Source: Neckera pumila (Eukaryota; Streptophyta; Bryopsida; Hypnales; Neckeraceae). Taken from it: 64,000 nucleotides of DNA. The position numbers were made by a program, and so were the translations under genes. Location: positions 8,384,520 to 8,448,519 of the forward strand of contig OZ018409.1 of assembly GCA_963969595.1 (NCBI GenBank), in the 5' to 3' direction. Below are positions 25,701 to 37,492 of this stretch, piece by piece. Positions within the stretch are counted from its first letter, which is position 1. Every line of letters starts with the position of its first letter. The notes under the pieces were generated by a model. It was given only the letters and a program-made list of their open reading frames with translations, had not been told where the DNA came from and made no database searches.

Positions 25701-28700
25701 TGATGCCATTCAGTAGCCAAGCACGTTCAACAACCTCTATGACTGGCTATGAGTCTAGTTTAAGTATTCGTTGCATGGAGTGCTTCAAAGACACAAGCCA
25801 AGGCCATTGAAAGTTGCTCAATGAAGGCCGGAGGGCTGACAGCATCAAATCCACGAAGCCTTAAACGTGAAGGACAAACCTCAAAAACAACGCCCGCTTT
25901 GGAAGGTTCATTGCACCGACCGCATGAATCTATTAAAGCACGGTATGTATACAAGTCAGGCGCAACTCCCAGATCTTTCATTATACCCAGAACATCGAAT
26001 GAGCTCTGAAGCTCATGATGGTAGCTAAATTCCCGTATGATAAGATTGTAGTGCCAGGGGTTACGGGAAAGGAGTTTCACGAATCTGCCCACATTGAACA
26101 TGTGTTAAGGATATTCAAAAATTATAGTCCAGAATTTCAACATCTGGTTTACATAGTAATTTGAATCATCATAACGTACCACATCATCATAACGGTATTA
26201 AAAAGTCAGAGCTATAATCCTGCGGCGAAATCGTTTCCTTTTTGATACTCCTGAATGCTTACTATGTTTCAGACTGCAGAGAACGAGGGATCCTATCTCG
26301 AAGAGAAACACGGATAGTGACGCAAAACAAATTTATAAGTAGTTGATGAGAGAAAGTAGAAATTGTAAACAACTGTACCTGTGAGCCAAAGCAAGGTTCC
26401 GTGCCTTCGCGCAGCTAGCAATCACACGAGCTGGATCGATTAATTTCTTAACTAGAAATCCACATTCTGAAACACTCCAACGATACATCCACTTAATTTT
26501 ACCATGTGGGAGCCAAGAGAAAGTAAGGTATCGTTATGTGCTTCAAGAACTATGGATGTAGGTACCCAAGAATGTAAACTTGAGCCATTTTCAGTAAGCC
26601 CTTCTCAGAAAGAACTTCGAAAGAGCTTCTAAAGGGCTTATGGCAAGATACGATAGGGCAAATGACACGATACGCTTTTAAGTTAATGCTGAGATCAAGA
26701 GCTCCCTAGTGATATACACAATGATGATACAAAGGGCCACTTGAGATTGCACAGATCGAAGCAAGAAGATTGAGATAACACAAATCTACACCTGGACTGG
26801 CGCAATAAGTGACATTTTTCTCCATTTAACTGTTTTTGTTCATTGTCAACCTTAGACTAGTCCAAGTAACAAGAATGAGCATGAGCTTCCGTGGCTCCCA
26901 TGTAACATGCTAAAATATTTGAGATGACACGATTTCAAGCTACTGCTTCAGATGCAGTGAACACTATTCACCTCAAATGTGTCACAAGGTACATGACTGT
27001 CATGGGTTATTTCAAGTTTGGTATCTCACCCCGAGCAATCAAAACTGGTCGTAACAATTGGCAGAAACAAAAAAATTCAACATTGGAAAACGTCTGGAAT
27101 ATATACCTGATAAAGATTCAATAATTTTGACGCATTGTTCAACTCTCTCTTCTTCCAAGAGCAAAAGAAGCTCGTCAGACAGCACTTCGCGCGGGCCCTT
27201 GCCAACAAATTCCCATGCAGTATATCCTGCTTTAGTAAGCTTCTTCATGACGTTCAGAAATAGATCGAGTTGCTTGCGTGAAAGAATCAAGGTGAAGCCC
27301 GTGTCCAGTTGAGAGGAGTCCAGTTTAGAGGTGAACAACTCCCGATCAAGTCCTGCATCTGCAAGCATCTACAAAGAGACACACAATCTTATCACACTAG
27401 ATTAGTGTCATGCTTGCTTTCCGATACAAGTATCTTTCTGGTAAAGATTGACGTTAGAATGCCCGATTCTCACCAAAAGTTCTCTACACCTATATGGACC
27501 ATGACTCATCGGTATGTCAAATGCTCAAATGTGGTCTTTCTTTTTACGAGTTTTCAGTGTGACCTTCTATTCAGTCTTGTGTGAAAAAACGGATTGAGTG
27601 AGCTTCTAGCAGCTTCACGGAGATTTAAAGTTTGCTTCTACCTTTCAATCTGCAAGAATGCAATAGTCTAATCATATAAGTTTCACTCTATTACTAGAAT
27701 TACTTGTTTAAAGTGAATAAACTACTTTTCATCTTCAAATCTTCACATCTCTAATAATGTTCATAGTGTGCCTCTAATGCTTGATTTGATTGAAAATTGG
27801 AGTTTCCAGAGATGCAATAAGTCTATTAGGGTAGGGTATACTCCATTGAATTATCAAATTAATTCAATTCAGCAAGGTGAACTGGACATGGGTGACAAAA
27901 TTAGGTTAGCCCTATTATCCCTAATGAGAGAGGGGTTCTTCTAAGCAATTTGAACCATACGTTTCGTTGTGAAAAAAACTGCAAAGTGTCCTGGGTGCCC
28001 TAAAACCCTAAACCTTCAAAACTAAAAACACACTAATTTCCTCCCCAAAAACTCATGCGATTATGACCAAAAAGCCTGTCATGCACCCAGAAGAATGTCT
28101 AAAGCTGAAACGAAGGTCAACAATGTGAGCTATGCACACATACCTGAAGAAGCTTGATAAACTCAAGCATGTGTCCCTCACCAGCGAGTTGCCCAGCTAA
28201 CAAAGTATAGTGCTTCAACTTCCGCTTCCTCGTTGATTGAAGGGACTCTTTCAGCCCTGCCAGCTTCAGAGCCTGAAATTGAACCAAGGGTGACCTAACT
28301 TTGTTTAATGGCTTCTCAGGAGGTTCAGGCTCGTTTGCCCCCCCAGAATTAGGGTTTCTAGTGGACGTTCTAAGAGTGGACGAATCGGAGGGTTTAAGGC
28401 TAATAAGAGACTGCGAAATTTGTAAAGTGGCAGCACGAAGAGGAGACGACAACAGGAGATGCGAATTCCGAGCACCAGCTCTCAAATGCGATAATGAAGA
28501 AAACCAAAAATCGTCATGTATCCTCGTCTCCGCAGACAGTGCAATATTCGGCACAGTTGATCCCGAGCTCCGTTTGCGATACGGCGAAATATACAGCAAC
28601 TCTTTCAAATTGTCAGAAGAATGGGTGAACGAAATATGGTGGATTGGCAGCAGCCCCGTGTTGTAGGGGATGCCAAGGCCCTGACCCACCATGCCTGGCT

Positions 28701-28767
28701 CCCAACACCGCATTCTTGAATCCAGAAAATTCTTCCCTCGCAACACTGTTACTTTACAATATCCCAA
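22764..28767 (-). CDS. PPR-SMR protein, organellar (At5g02830 type)
   Basis: Eight exons were inferred from frame and splice sites: 28767-28144, 27368-27107, 26466-26379, 26084-25880, 25503-25396, 25230-25075, 24750-24529, 24068-22764. All have GT-AG introns and the total is 2970 nt, 989 codons plus stop, with no break. The first about 130 residues are rich in Ser, Arg and Leu, fitting an organelle transit peptide. PPR motifs follow from about residue 330 to 770; clear ones read PDLYTYRALIDSCGR, PNVFVYNSMMN, TSDLTSFNILLKAYA, PNVVTWTSIIGACANAGL, PNLVTYNCMMKACG, PDVKTYSILVDAYG, PDVIVYTALIKACV, PNAVTYNTLL. An SMR domain at about 827-898 has LTIDLHGLSKGEA and IITGMGKRSEKKGVP. The C-terminal RLKVTKESLNAWLGR block is typical of the At5g02830 group. 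PPR-SMR proteins bind RNA in plastids or mitochondria; this one's target is not readable. Start and splice sites are inferred, not observed. Confidence 0.9.
24165..24290 (+). repeat. Dispersed repeat D1 inside intron 7 of the PPR-SMR gene
   Basis: The segment, containing CCAATGCACCAAAGAATGTG and TTATTTGGATACTATTTGTAAAAGGTTAGAAGG-like sequence, matches 37355-37490 and more loosely 29745-29870. It lies in the intron between exons 7 and 8, so the insertion is tolerated. Confidence 0.6.
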
Positions 28768-29944
28768 GCTCCACAGAAATCCATGGTCTCAAGCTCTGAG
28801 AGTGTGCATGCGTCTGTGGTGGTCTGTTCTGGCTGCTGAATCAATCCATTGCAAAAATGTTTGCAGCTTATTAAGCTTACATCGGGATGCAGCAATCCTC
28901 GCCTTGAATTGGATCCCTCAATCAATTTTGGATTGCTGAGTGATTAGCAAGGAGAACCCACCAATCTTCCTTGCGGCTTTCGACGCCCTGAGACATCACC
29001 GTTGCTGTTGGTGGCTTTGCCGAAAAGAAAAAAGTTATCCACAGCCACTGCTCGAGAGAGCAATTCTGCCGCAAGCTCGGTGACGGTTTCCAGACGGAAT
29101 GGGACATTCAGTTACATTCTCTAATATCACATGCTCTGTTCCAGCAAGAGGTCGGACGTACAGCCTGACCTCTTTAATCTGACTATTTTTTTCTGAGTGG
29201 GGCCGAGAACAGTATGACTGATGGTTTGAATGTGTGACAAGTGTGCTACAGTTATTGGAAGAAATTTGATACTCATTTGACCCCATGTCTTATAGTATGT
29301 GGTAAGCTTAGAGCACAAGGCATTTTAACCCATAAACGACCCCGCGGCCATTTTCTAGCCAATGAATGAGAGAGAATTCTTTTACATAGGACAGAAGTGC
29401 ACCTATTCATCTTCAAAATTTTGTGTGGAAAGTACAGATCATGAACAATAGTTTGACTTCCAGTGAACACTTTTGTTTTTTTTAATATCATTCAATGCCA
29501 AAAGGGATGATTTCCATGGGCACTAGGTTGGCGTGCAAGGGTTATTTAAAAGTACCATTATTGAGGGTTTTAGGAACAAATTTAGACCTAAGTCTAGACC
29601 AAATTCACATTACAAACATCACCCCTAAAACCAAGTGCAAACATACATTTAGAAATGAATCCCTAATAGTTATATCATTTCTACCATGGATCTATGTTGA
29701 ATGTAAGATTGGGAATCTAAAAAGCAACACTATTTATGTTAGATCATAGTTATTATTATTAGACTAATCAAATTTTTAAATTTCCTTGTTTGCAACTAAA
29801 AGAGGATTTCAAGGCATCCAAAATGTTTCATTTGGATATTGCATGCAAAAGCTATAAAGGATCAAAAAATTTGGTAAATATTCTAAAATTATTTTTTGAA
29901 TGGAAATAGGCATTAATTAACTACATTAGATGTACATCTCGCTT
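28768..29944. other. 5' side of the PPR-SMR gene and flank
   Basis: The 28768-29300 part is less AT-rich than the flanks and should contain the PPR-SMR promoter and 5' UTR. I could not assign a TATA box. Short open frames here (for example 29035-29286, minus) match nothing I know. Repeat D1 occurs at 29745-29870. Confidence 0.4.
29745..29870 (+). repeat. Dispersed repeat D1, copy 2
   Basis: Shares TTATTATTAGACTAATCAAATTTT and ATTTGGATATTGCATGCAAAAG-like blocks, each interrupted, with 37355-37490. Diverged; no coding. Confidence 0.5.
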
Positions 29945-30195
29945 CTGAAGTCCCAAGACCATTTTTTTGTCAGAAAAACATTTAAAACTGCCATTTTCAA
30001 TGCAAACAATAAAAAATTTGAACTTTTGCTTCTTTAGCATATTCAATCTTAGGATCTTGCATTAGACTAGTATAAGAATGTTTAGAAGAAATTTCAGAAA
30101 CTTTGACCATATTGATCACAAGATATAAAACTTTCCTTTAAAGTGAAGAAAACAAGTTTTTTGTTCCTAGTCTAATCAAATTATAAGGCTTTGAA
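29945..30195 (+). mobile_element. Degenerate family A MITE, left-end fragment
   Basis: GAAGTCCCAAGACC, AACTGCCATTTTCAATGC, CAATCTTAGGATCTTGC and AAATTTCAGAAACTTTGACC occur in the same order and spacing as in the left end of family A. The terminal TTAA is not preserved. It abuts the complete copy that starts at 30201. Confidence 0.6.
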
Positions 30196-30200
30196 TCCTC

Positions 30201-31103
30201 TTAACCCTAAAGGACCATTGTCCGTTCGGGGGACAAATGGAATTTTGGGCAGGTACCTACAGGCTGAAATTTTCTCTTGATTTTCTAAAAAATTTTGTGA
30301 ACGTGAAGAATTGAGAGAGGTACGTGGCGGGAAAAAAATAATTTGAAATCGGACCTTCAAGCGAGAAATTATGCCATTTCTTGGAATACGTGGGGATGGG
30401 GGGCAACAAAAAAAATTTGCAAAATTTTGAATTTTTTTTTAATATTTTTTTTAATAGATTATACTTTTGTCTATCTAGAAAGCTTTTATTCATTTCATTT
30501 GGATTTGTTATGAGGAAGTTATAGACATTCTTGTTTTTCGAGCAGTTAGAGCATCTTTTTGAAAAAAATAACTTGTAGGATTCATTTTAGAATGTAGTTT
30601 TTGTAATTTTCAATTTTTTTTTTGTAATGGTTTAGTTTACTTGCTAGAACAATCTCACCATTGGGATTTGTGCATTTTAATTCCATCTAAAAGATATTAA
30701 TATTTTAGATTTTCCTTCTACTTCACAATTTTTTTAAGAATGATACTTAAGTTTTTGTGAATTTTTTTTTTTCCTAAACTCTCAACTCGATTCTCCACTA
30801 TAAAGATTTAAAGCTCAAAACGCTGTAATGCAAAAATTTTAAGTTAAAAATGTTTAAAGTCAAAAAATCTGGTCCCACAATGTGTTGAAAAACTTGTTTT
30901 TTCCACTTTAAACGCAGATATCTTGCAATCTATGCGGTCAAAAATTCTGAAATTTTTTCCACACATTCTCATACTAGTTAGGTATAAGATCCTATGGTTA
31001 GATGTGCAAAAAAACAATTTTTAAATTTTTTTACTCTTTGCTCTAGAAATGGCAGTTTTGAGAGTTTTTGGCATAAAAAAGGCCTTGGTCCTTTAGGGGT
31101 TCC
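30201..31103 (-). mobile_element. piggyBac-type MITE, family A, near full length
   Basis: It begins TTAACCCTAAAGGACCATTG at 30201 (the right end of the family) and finishes with GGCCTTGGTCCTTTAGGGG followed by TTCC at 31100-31103, a decayed TTAA. Internally it has the family A series: GGTACCTACAGG, the GCAGTTAGAGCATC stretch, TTGCTAGAACAATCTCACC, CAGATATCTTGCAATC and TTAGGTATAAGATCC. About 900 bp, no coding. The subterminal palindrome is present as TTGTCC...GGACAA at 30219-30237. Confidence 0.85.
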
Positions 31104-34100
31104 CTTAAAATTTTGTACTACCCACCCTTGCTTGTTTTGTGGCATTATTTTGCTACCAAGCACTGACATTAGATGTGTGCCATGACATTGAAATCTAAAA
31201 TGATTTAAAACTTTTTCAATATTTATCAAAATGACATGAAACAAAGCTTCCATCATACATATTAGAATGATTAACATCCATCCTATAGATTTCATACTAA
31301 AATTCAAAATTGTGGAGTAAATGGAATATGCTCAAATTCTCAAAAATCCCAAAGTGGGCTCTTTCGTCCTTTAGAGATTTACCTTTAAGTGCTCTAAAGT
31401 TCAAAATCATGAACACTGAACAAAGCACTACAAGACAATTTTTCAAATAACTTTTCACTCGTTTACAATAACATTTGAATCTTTGAAAGACAACCCTCTT
31501 TTAAGATCAATTTGATGAAGGAAAGGTAATTAATACAATTGCACAAAAAAATCAACAAGAATCTACAAAAAAATTTAAATAGATTAAGGTGTTACCCCCT
31601 AATGGACAGAGGGTGTTTTGGAAGAGGAAAAGTCCAAAACTACCAATTGGGGATACGTTGTTCAAAAATTATTATTTTTTTTTTTTTTGAATTCCACCCG
31701 CATAAAGTGTATTAATAAGTAAGGCAACATGTAGATAAAATTTCATCCCATTTGACCTCGTGGATTGAAAGATTATAATGTTTGAAGTGAGAAAAACAAC
31801 TTCTTTTCTATTCTTGCACAATGGGGTCAATAGACTTTGAGCCCTCTTGGAGTAAAATTTTTGCTTTGTCCTAAAATGATGATTTTCACCATTCAAAAGT
31901 ATATGATGTTAGGTTCACTCGTAAAGAATTTTGGAAGCCAAAACATGGAGACTAGGCTTACTCTCTAGCACTTTGCAATGCAAGGAGGTGAAGTGAATCA
32001 ACAATGCACTCATCATTTTTTTATGCTTTCTTGTGTAATGAAGAAATTTTTTCTTTGAAATCCAAATGGTGAAAAGTTAGAGACAAACATTTGGAGTATG
32101 TGGGAAATATTTCAAAAACTTTGACTACATAGATTGCAAGATAATAGGGCTTGAAATTAAAAGAAATTATTTTCTCTCAAAATTACCCCGACATAGCTAA
32201 CAAACTATTTGACTCCTTTTAGAATGTGATTTGAGAACTTAAATTTATTTTTACAAAGAATTTTACACTGAAAAGTTAAAAGTACCTATTGAGGTCACTA
32301 ATTACTCCATAACTACCATTTAAGGCATTGATTGTGGTCTAAAAAACCACATTGGGGTCATTAGGTGTCCATCATGGGCCATTTGACTACAATGGGGTCT
32401 TTTACCTTATGTTCACACCTTGCATTAGAATTTTGTGAACATCCAACCAAAATTGATTTTGTAGGAATCTACCCAGATTTTCAATTGTCTCTTCTCCGAT
32501 ATTTTGGGAATTAAAAGTATTTAACTATTGAGATTTGTATCACAATTAATTAATGTTATGTATGGTGAGTATAATAAAAGCTTTGAGCGACAATAATGGA
32601 GTGAAATAGTGACCATAATAGATATTAACAATATAACTAAGAAAAAATTTCAACCATTTAACTTCCCAAAGTCCTTGCATCCCAAAAGAAGATGGGTCTT
32701 GGTCAAAGTCGATTGTAACTTTCAAATAATCCATCTTTTGTATTTGACTTTAAAATTAGAAAATTAAGCGAAATTTTTTATCTTTCTACAAGAATTTCAA
32801 TATCTTTGGAAAAATTGAAAAAATTCAATGGTTTATTATAATATAGGAAGTTCCATTTATTAAAATCCAAATAACACAGTATTGTGTTTATTTTATTTGT
32901 AATTTACTCCGTAAAAAGTTTTTTTTGTTTAAATTTCAAATTTGTTCTAATTCTAACCTTTGTTTTTGGTCAAAATCCTAAATTATTCTAATATACATTA
33001 AAATTGATATAATTTTATGTACACATTACACTCTAAAAAATCACAATAATTTGTTTTTTCTATCAAAAATTTGATAAGAGTCAGCACCTACACAAAAAAA
33101 GTATGTGTTTACACTTGTAAAACTTCAAGTTTTTATTTATTATCCAATTGTATAAAGAATAAATTTAGCTTAATGGTGGGTCTTCAACTTTAAGGTCATT
33201 GCTAAGAATATTTTGTGTAAAGAAAGAAAAAGATTACTTCAAAATTCTTGATACTTTTCTTCATGGCTACTTGTACATCTTGAAGAAATTTCAAATTAAT
33301 TGAATCAATTTTGTTATATATACCAATTTATTTATTTTTATTTAATAATTTAATAATTATAATTTAAAATTTTAATCAACTATAAAACTAATAAAAATAA
33401 AAACCAATCATTGCTTTGTGGTTAGAATGTGATTTTTAGGGAAATTTTGAACTTTTGATGTGAAAGAATTTAAAGGATCAAAATAGTGTGACCTTGACAA
33501 ATTAGTGTCAATCACACTAATAGGGTAAATTGGTATTTTATGCATGTCCAACTTACATGAATCAAAATCACGACAATCAAAGTTCATTGGCATTGCCAAT
33601 CACACAATTACACAATTTGAACCCCCTCTCACTTACCAATTATTGTTAAAACGGGGAGGCGAGAAAAACAATATTTCACTCATAAGGAATTCAATTTTTT
33701 TGAAAGAATATTAAGTGATATACTCCCCATTTTCAGTGCATGAAATTGTTGAATTGCTACATATTCTTAGGACAACATCACTCTTTTTTGATGAATGCAA
33801 ATTTTTTTGGATGAATAATTGAAGTTTCATCCGCATATTGCATGTTTTGTCCATTCATATAGATGTCAACAACTGCATCACTCCACCGAAGATCGCTTTG
33901 TGCACTGCCCAAACTAAATGAATAAAAAATCCTTGCCTGTTGGAGTAAAGCACAGGCGCCCATTGAAGTAGACAAAGGCGTGACGGCATCACAGTCCCAA
34001 GTTTGCTGGACCAAATAGTACAAATAGTGTGGGTCGCATTAATGATGAAGATTACATTGAAGATTCCGGAAATCCACAGAATTGCAGGTTGGAACTTCGA

Positions 34101-34163
34101 ACCCACACTGAATGCACTTTCTCAGTTCTTGAAATTTGTGGAATACTAAAAATACGGTAAAGA
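31104..34163. other. AT-rich intergenic with old repeat fragments and one exon-like patch
   Basis: Mostly AT-rich unique-looking sequence. A worn MITE-like terminus reads TCGTCCTTTAGAGATTTACC near 31365. The patch 33800-34110 is distinctly less AT-rich; its minus strand is open for 81 codons (33778-34023), but I do not recognise the peptide. It could be a stranded host exon. Confidence 0.4.
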
Positions 34164-34164
34164 A

Positions 34165-34711
34165 ATTAAGGTAAACCTGCCTATGACAAGCAAAATGAGT
34201 GGTTTGGGCCGTTGCCATTAGGAAAAAAAATCAGTTTTTTTTTATACAAAGACAAATGTGAGACATAAAGGGAGCAGTTGAAATTTTATTTTTTGGACAA
34301 AGTATAAATTAGTTATGAATTTTCAAAGTGTTCAGCCAATTGGTTTAAAAGAGTCTGTAGACTACCCCAAATCAGCAAAAAGTGTTTCCGTAATGGTCAT
34401 CTTACCACCTAAAGCAGTCACCAAATTTTCTAACATGGCTATAAGATTTCCTAACATAGCCATGACATGAAGGAATAAAGAAATAACTTTCTATGACAAG
34501 TTTACACTAGAAAGGTGTAAGTGTCCTATGACAGTCACTAATAACTCCATGGCCATCTCCCAAGGCATTGATTTTGACCACTAACCATACCTAATCAAGT
34601 CATAATCTCATTTATTGACAAAAATATGAAATGGGTTGATGTAAGATTGTAATGGATGGTTTTGTAGATGTCTGCATTAGGTGGTCTGCCTGGCATAGGC
34701 AGATTTACCTT
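34165..34711. mobile_element. TIR element with TA duplication, about 546 bp
   Basis: The left end AGGTAAACCTGCCTATGACA and the complement of the right end AGGTAAATCTGCCTATGCCA match over about 20 bp with two differences. The bases outside are TA on both sides, which suggests a Tc1/mariner (Stowaway-type) MITE. There is no coding inside. The terminal sequence is not the usual plant Stowaway CTCCCTCC type, so the superfamily is uncertain. Confidence 0.6.
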
Positions 34712-36569
34712 ACTAAATATGTACCTTTTTTTAGTTATTTTTTCATTTTTGCTAGTTTGATTGTGGTGATGAATTGGTTTCTTTTAACCATTTGAATGTC
34801 GGGCTGGTGACCGTGGAAATCATCCCTCTTGGCACTATATGACATCATCTACCTTGAAAAAAATAAAAGTGCTCAGTGGAGGTCTAACTAATGTAGAAGA
34901 CCTCCCCTTTTCACAACAAAATTCCAAAGATGAATAGTTGCACTTTTGTCCTGTACATGAGATTCCATATCATTCATTGGCCACAAAATAGCCGCTTTGA
35001 CGTTTGAGGTTTAAAAATTTTAGGGTGAAGTGGTGTGGCGATTTGCCGCTAGTTCTATTTTTGAAAATTGGTTCTGTAGTTATAACTATTGTGGCAGCAA
35101 CTAGCAATTTGAATTCATCTTCAGTGAGAACATCTCGCAACTTCTTGGGGCAAAATTGAATATGGATTTGAAACTTTTTCATTCCAACAAGCATACATAA
35201 GCATCAATGGGCAAAGTCTAACTAAAGTAGATATCCAACATGTAATACACTACTATGGAAGTTTGAAGGAAAAATTAGTTGTGATTTGAAAGAAAATAAA
35301 TTGTAAAGTTAGCTATATCTAAAACTCGGTTTTGTGTGCTATAAATTGGAATTACTATATATTTTGTCAATTTTTTTGTACTCCAAAAAAACTTTTTGTG
35401 CCTTGATATGTTGGTATACTATCATTTCAAATTGTTGTACACAAAAATTGAAGGATGTTGATATTTGTAGAATTTATAAGTATTTCACAGTTTGACAAAT
35501 ATGCAAATGACGTTGATTCTCACTATATTTGACTATTTTTTTGGAATTGAGAGTATGGAATTGCATTAGTCATTGCAAAGAGAATTTAGGTTGCAACATA
35601 AACTATTGGCACATCTTAATGCCTTTGCATTTGAAATATTCATTGAATAGGACAATGCGTTCAACTTATATTTTATAGCCGTATATCAATGCATTTTTAG
35701 TATCAGTTTCTTGGGACAAAGACTAAAATTCATGATGCACATCATTCATGAAGTCTTTGTATTTTTTTTAATTAAAAATCTTGAGAAATGGCCAACCTTA
35801 AGTTACATTTATCATGTACATAACCGTTTCAATTGACCACCGCAATTAATATATCACTAGTCTAACTTCTTCTTATTTTCTCTTAAAATTATCTCTAAAA
35901 TTCTCCCAAATCACTGGCACTTTGGGTTCAAATTGGTCTAAGGTAGTCTCTTCTAAAAGCGACAATGCTCTGAAAGTGATCAGGACACAAAGGTACATTT
36001 TTCTTTCTTCAATATACCAACTGTACATTTCAAGAGGTATGTTTCAACCTCCAAAATTTGTAACTAATTCCACAATGGTCCAAAAAATATGAAACAACTT
36101 GGGTTAGATACCAATTCCATTTTTCTTCCTACAAAAATTGACTGAAAATTGTTTCAAAGAGTTTCGCTTCCCCCAAAAGGCAATCAACTCTTAAATGGTT
36201 GCTTTAAGAGCAAGCGATTGATATGGGACAGGGATTAGTGGTTTTCCAGTAACAACAACAAGTACTAAATGATCACAGTTGTTTTTTCCCCAATTTTCAA
36301 CCTATAGATTGCCTTTTTGGTATTAGAAGTTTGGGGCATCTTAAAAAAACCCTAAAAAATGCTCAATCATCCACATTTGGTCATCAATATCTAAATATCC
36401 GTGTGGCTATTTCTTCTAAATTTGTAGTAGCATCATGTACAAGTAGGGCATTTAAAGATCCTACGGTTACAATTTTATTTAAGCTTTTTTCATGAGTCCT
36501 AGAGTGTGAGTTTTAAAAGTTCCAAAATACCTTTGGAAAACACAAAAAGAGGGTTTGGGCATTTAGGAG
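34712..36569. other. AT-rich intergenic; right part may belong to a family C MITE
   Basis: No coding exon is recognisable. The end at 36556-36569 (GGGCATTTAGGAG before TTAA) looks like the outward-facing terminus of a family C element extending left; I could not find its other end. Confidence 0.4.
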
Positions 36570-37003
36570 TTAATCCCTAAATGCCAAAGGCATGTTGTGG
36601 GTTTCCTGGAATTTGCTCTAAATTGAACAAAAAAATATGAGTTTAAAGAGCCTAACATGTATAACCCCAATCAATTTATAGCTTCTTAAAATCTACTCTA
36701 TAATTTTTTTAAATGAATTTTGAATGTGATTTTTTCTCCAAGATCTAGTGTATTTGAAGCTCATTTCCAAGAGCTCTCAACACTACAAGAAGTCAAGATT
36801 GCAATGGGCAATCCTTGTACAAAAACTTGAATAGAAAAATCACTGTCATTTATTTTCAAGATTGAATTTTTGATGCTAAATTAGACTTCAAGAAGAACTT
36901 TCCAAAAATATAAACTACGAAAAATAGCAACTTGGTTAGGTCTTAATAAACTTCAAAATTTTGCAAACACCAAATTGGGGTGCCCTGGGCATTTACGGGT
37001 TAA
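36570..37003 (+). mobile_element. TTAA-flanked MITE, family C, 434 bp
   Basis: It starts TTAATCCCTAAATGCC at 36570 and ends GGGCATTTACGGG then TTAA at 37000-37003. The ends form an imperfect inverted repeat, YCCSTAAATGCC, of the same general form as the CCCCTAAAG ends of the piggyBac-type elements. The interior does not match families A or B. A related end (GGTGCCTTGGACATATAGGGG) lies at about 45965-45986. Confidence 0.65.
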
Positions 37004-37074
37004 GTTAGAAGAGGCTGATGAGGCACAGTGAAGAAAAAATCCAAATGAAAGAGTGAGGAGAAGAGATTACCACA

Positions 37075-37345
37075 GTGCCTGGCGCACTGCCGTTCACACA
37101 AATCTGCAGGCTGCTGCTCCCACATAACTTACTTACACTCCACCCCGACCACGTAGCACGCAGGCATCATGCTTTGCCATACTGGCGGTTCCAAGTCCGA
37201 ACCAGAAACTTCCGCGTGGGTTCATCAGCCGTTGATAGAAGATTCCAAATTCAACGGCGGGGACAGCAGTACAGGGCGGAACGGAATCTCCTGCCTCGAA
37301 GTCCGGCGAAATCAGCAGCTCAGTTATTGGAACCGTGAACTGCCA
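37075..37345 (+). other. GC-rich exon-like island, unassigned
   Basis: A sharply GC-richer stretch is embedded in AT-rich repeats. The plus strand is open from ATG at 37169 for over 55 codons (MLCHTGGSKSEPETSAW... to SYWN) before composition falls back to AT-rich. It resembles a 5' exon of a host gene whose remainder is absent; repeat D1 begins just after it. I do not recognise the protein. Confidence 0.3.
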
Positions 37346-37354
37346 CTTCTGCTA

Positions 37355-37490
37355 CTGTGTCTTGTTACTATTATTAGACTTGTCAAATTTTCATTGATTA
37401 ATTTGTTGACAATGGAAAGGAGGTTCCAACGCACCAAAGAATGAGGCATTTGGATCCCGTATGCAAAAGTTAGGAAGGATCAAAGTTTTG
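37355..37490 (+). repeat. Dispersed repeat D1, copy 3
   Basis: Best preserved copy, with TTACTATTATTAGACTTGTC, AAGGAGGTTCCAACGCACC and GGATCCCGTATGCAAAAG. A fragment of its head recurs at about 38525-38550, right after repeat D2, so D1 and D2 may be parts of one larger family. Confidence 0.6.
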
Positions 37491-37492
37491 TT

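Noticed and set aside
33778..34106. Reverse transcriptase remnant (MQYADETSII resembling a YADD box)
   Set aside because: Only a few residues match, YADE is not YADD, and no flanking RT motifs are present.
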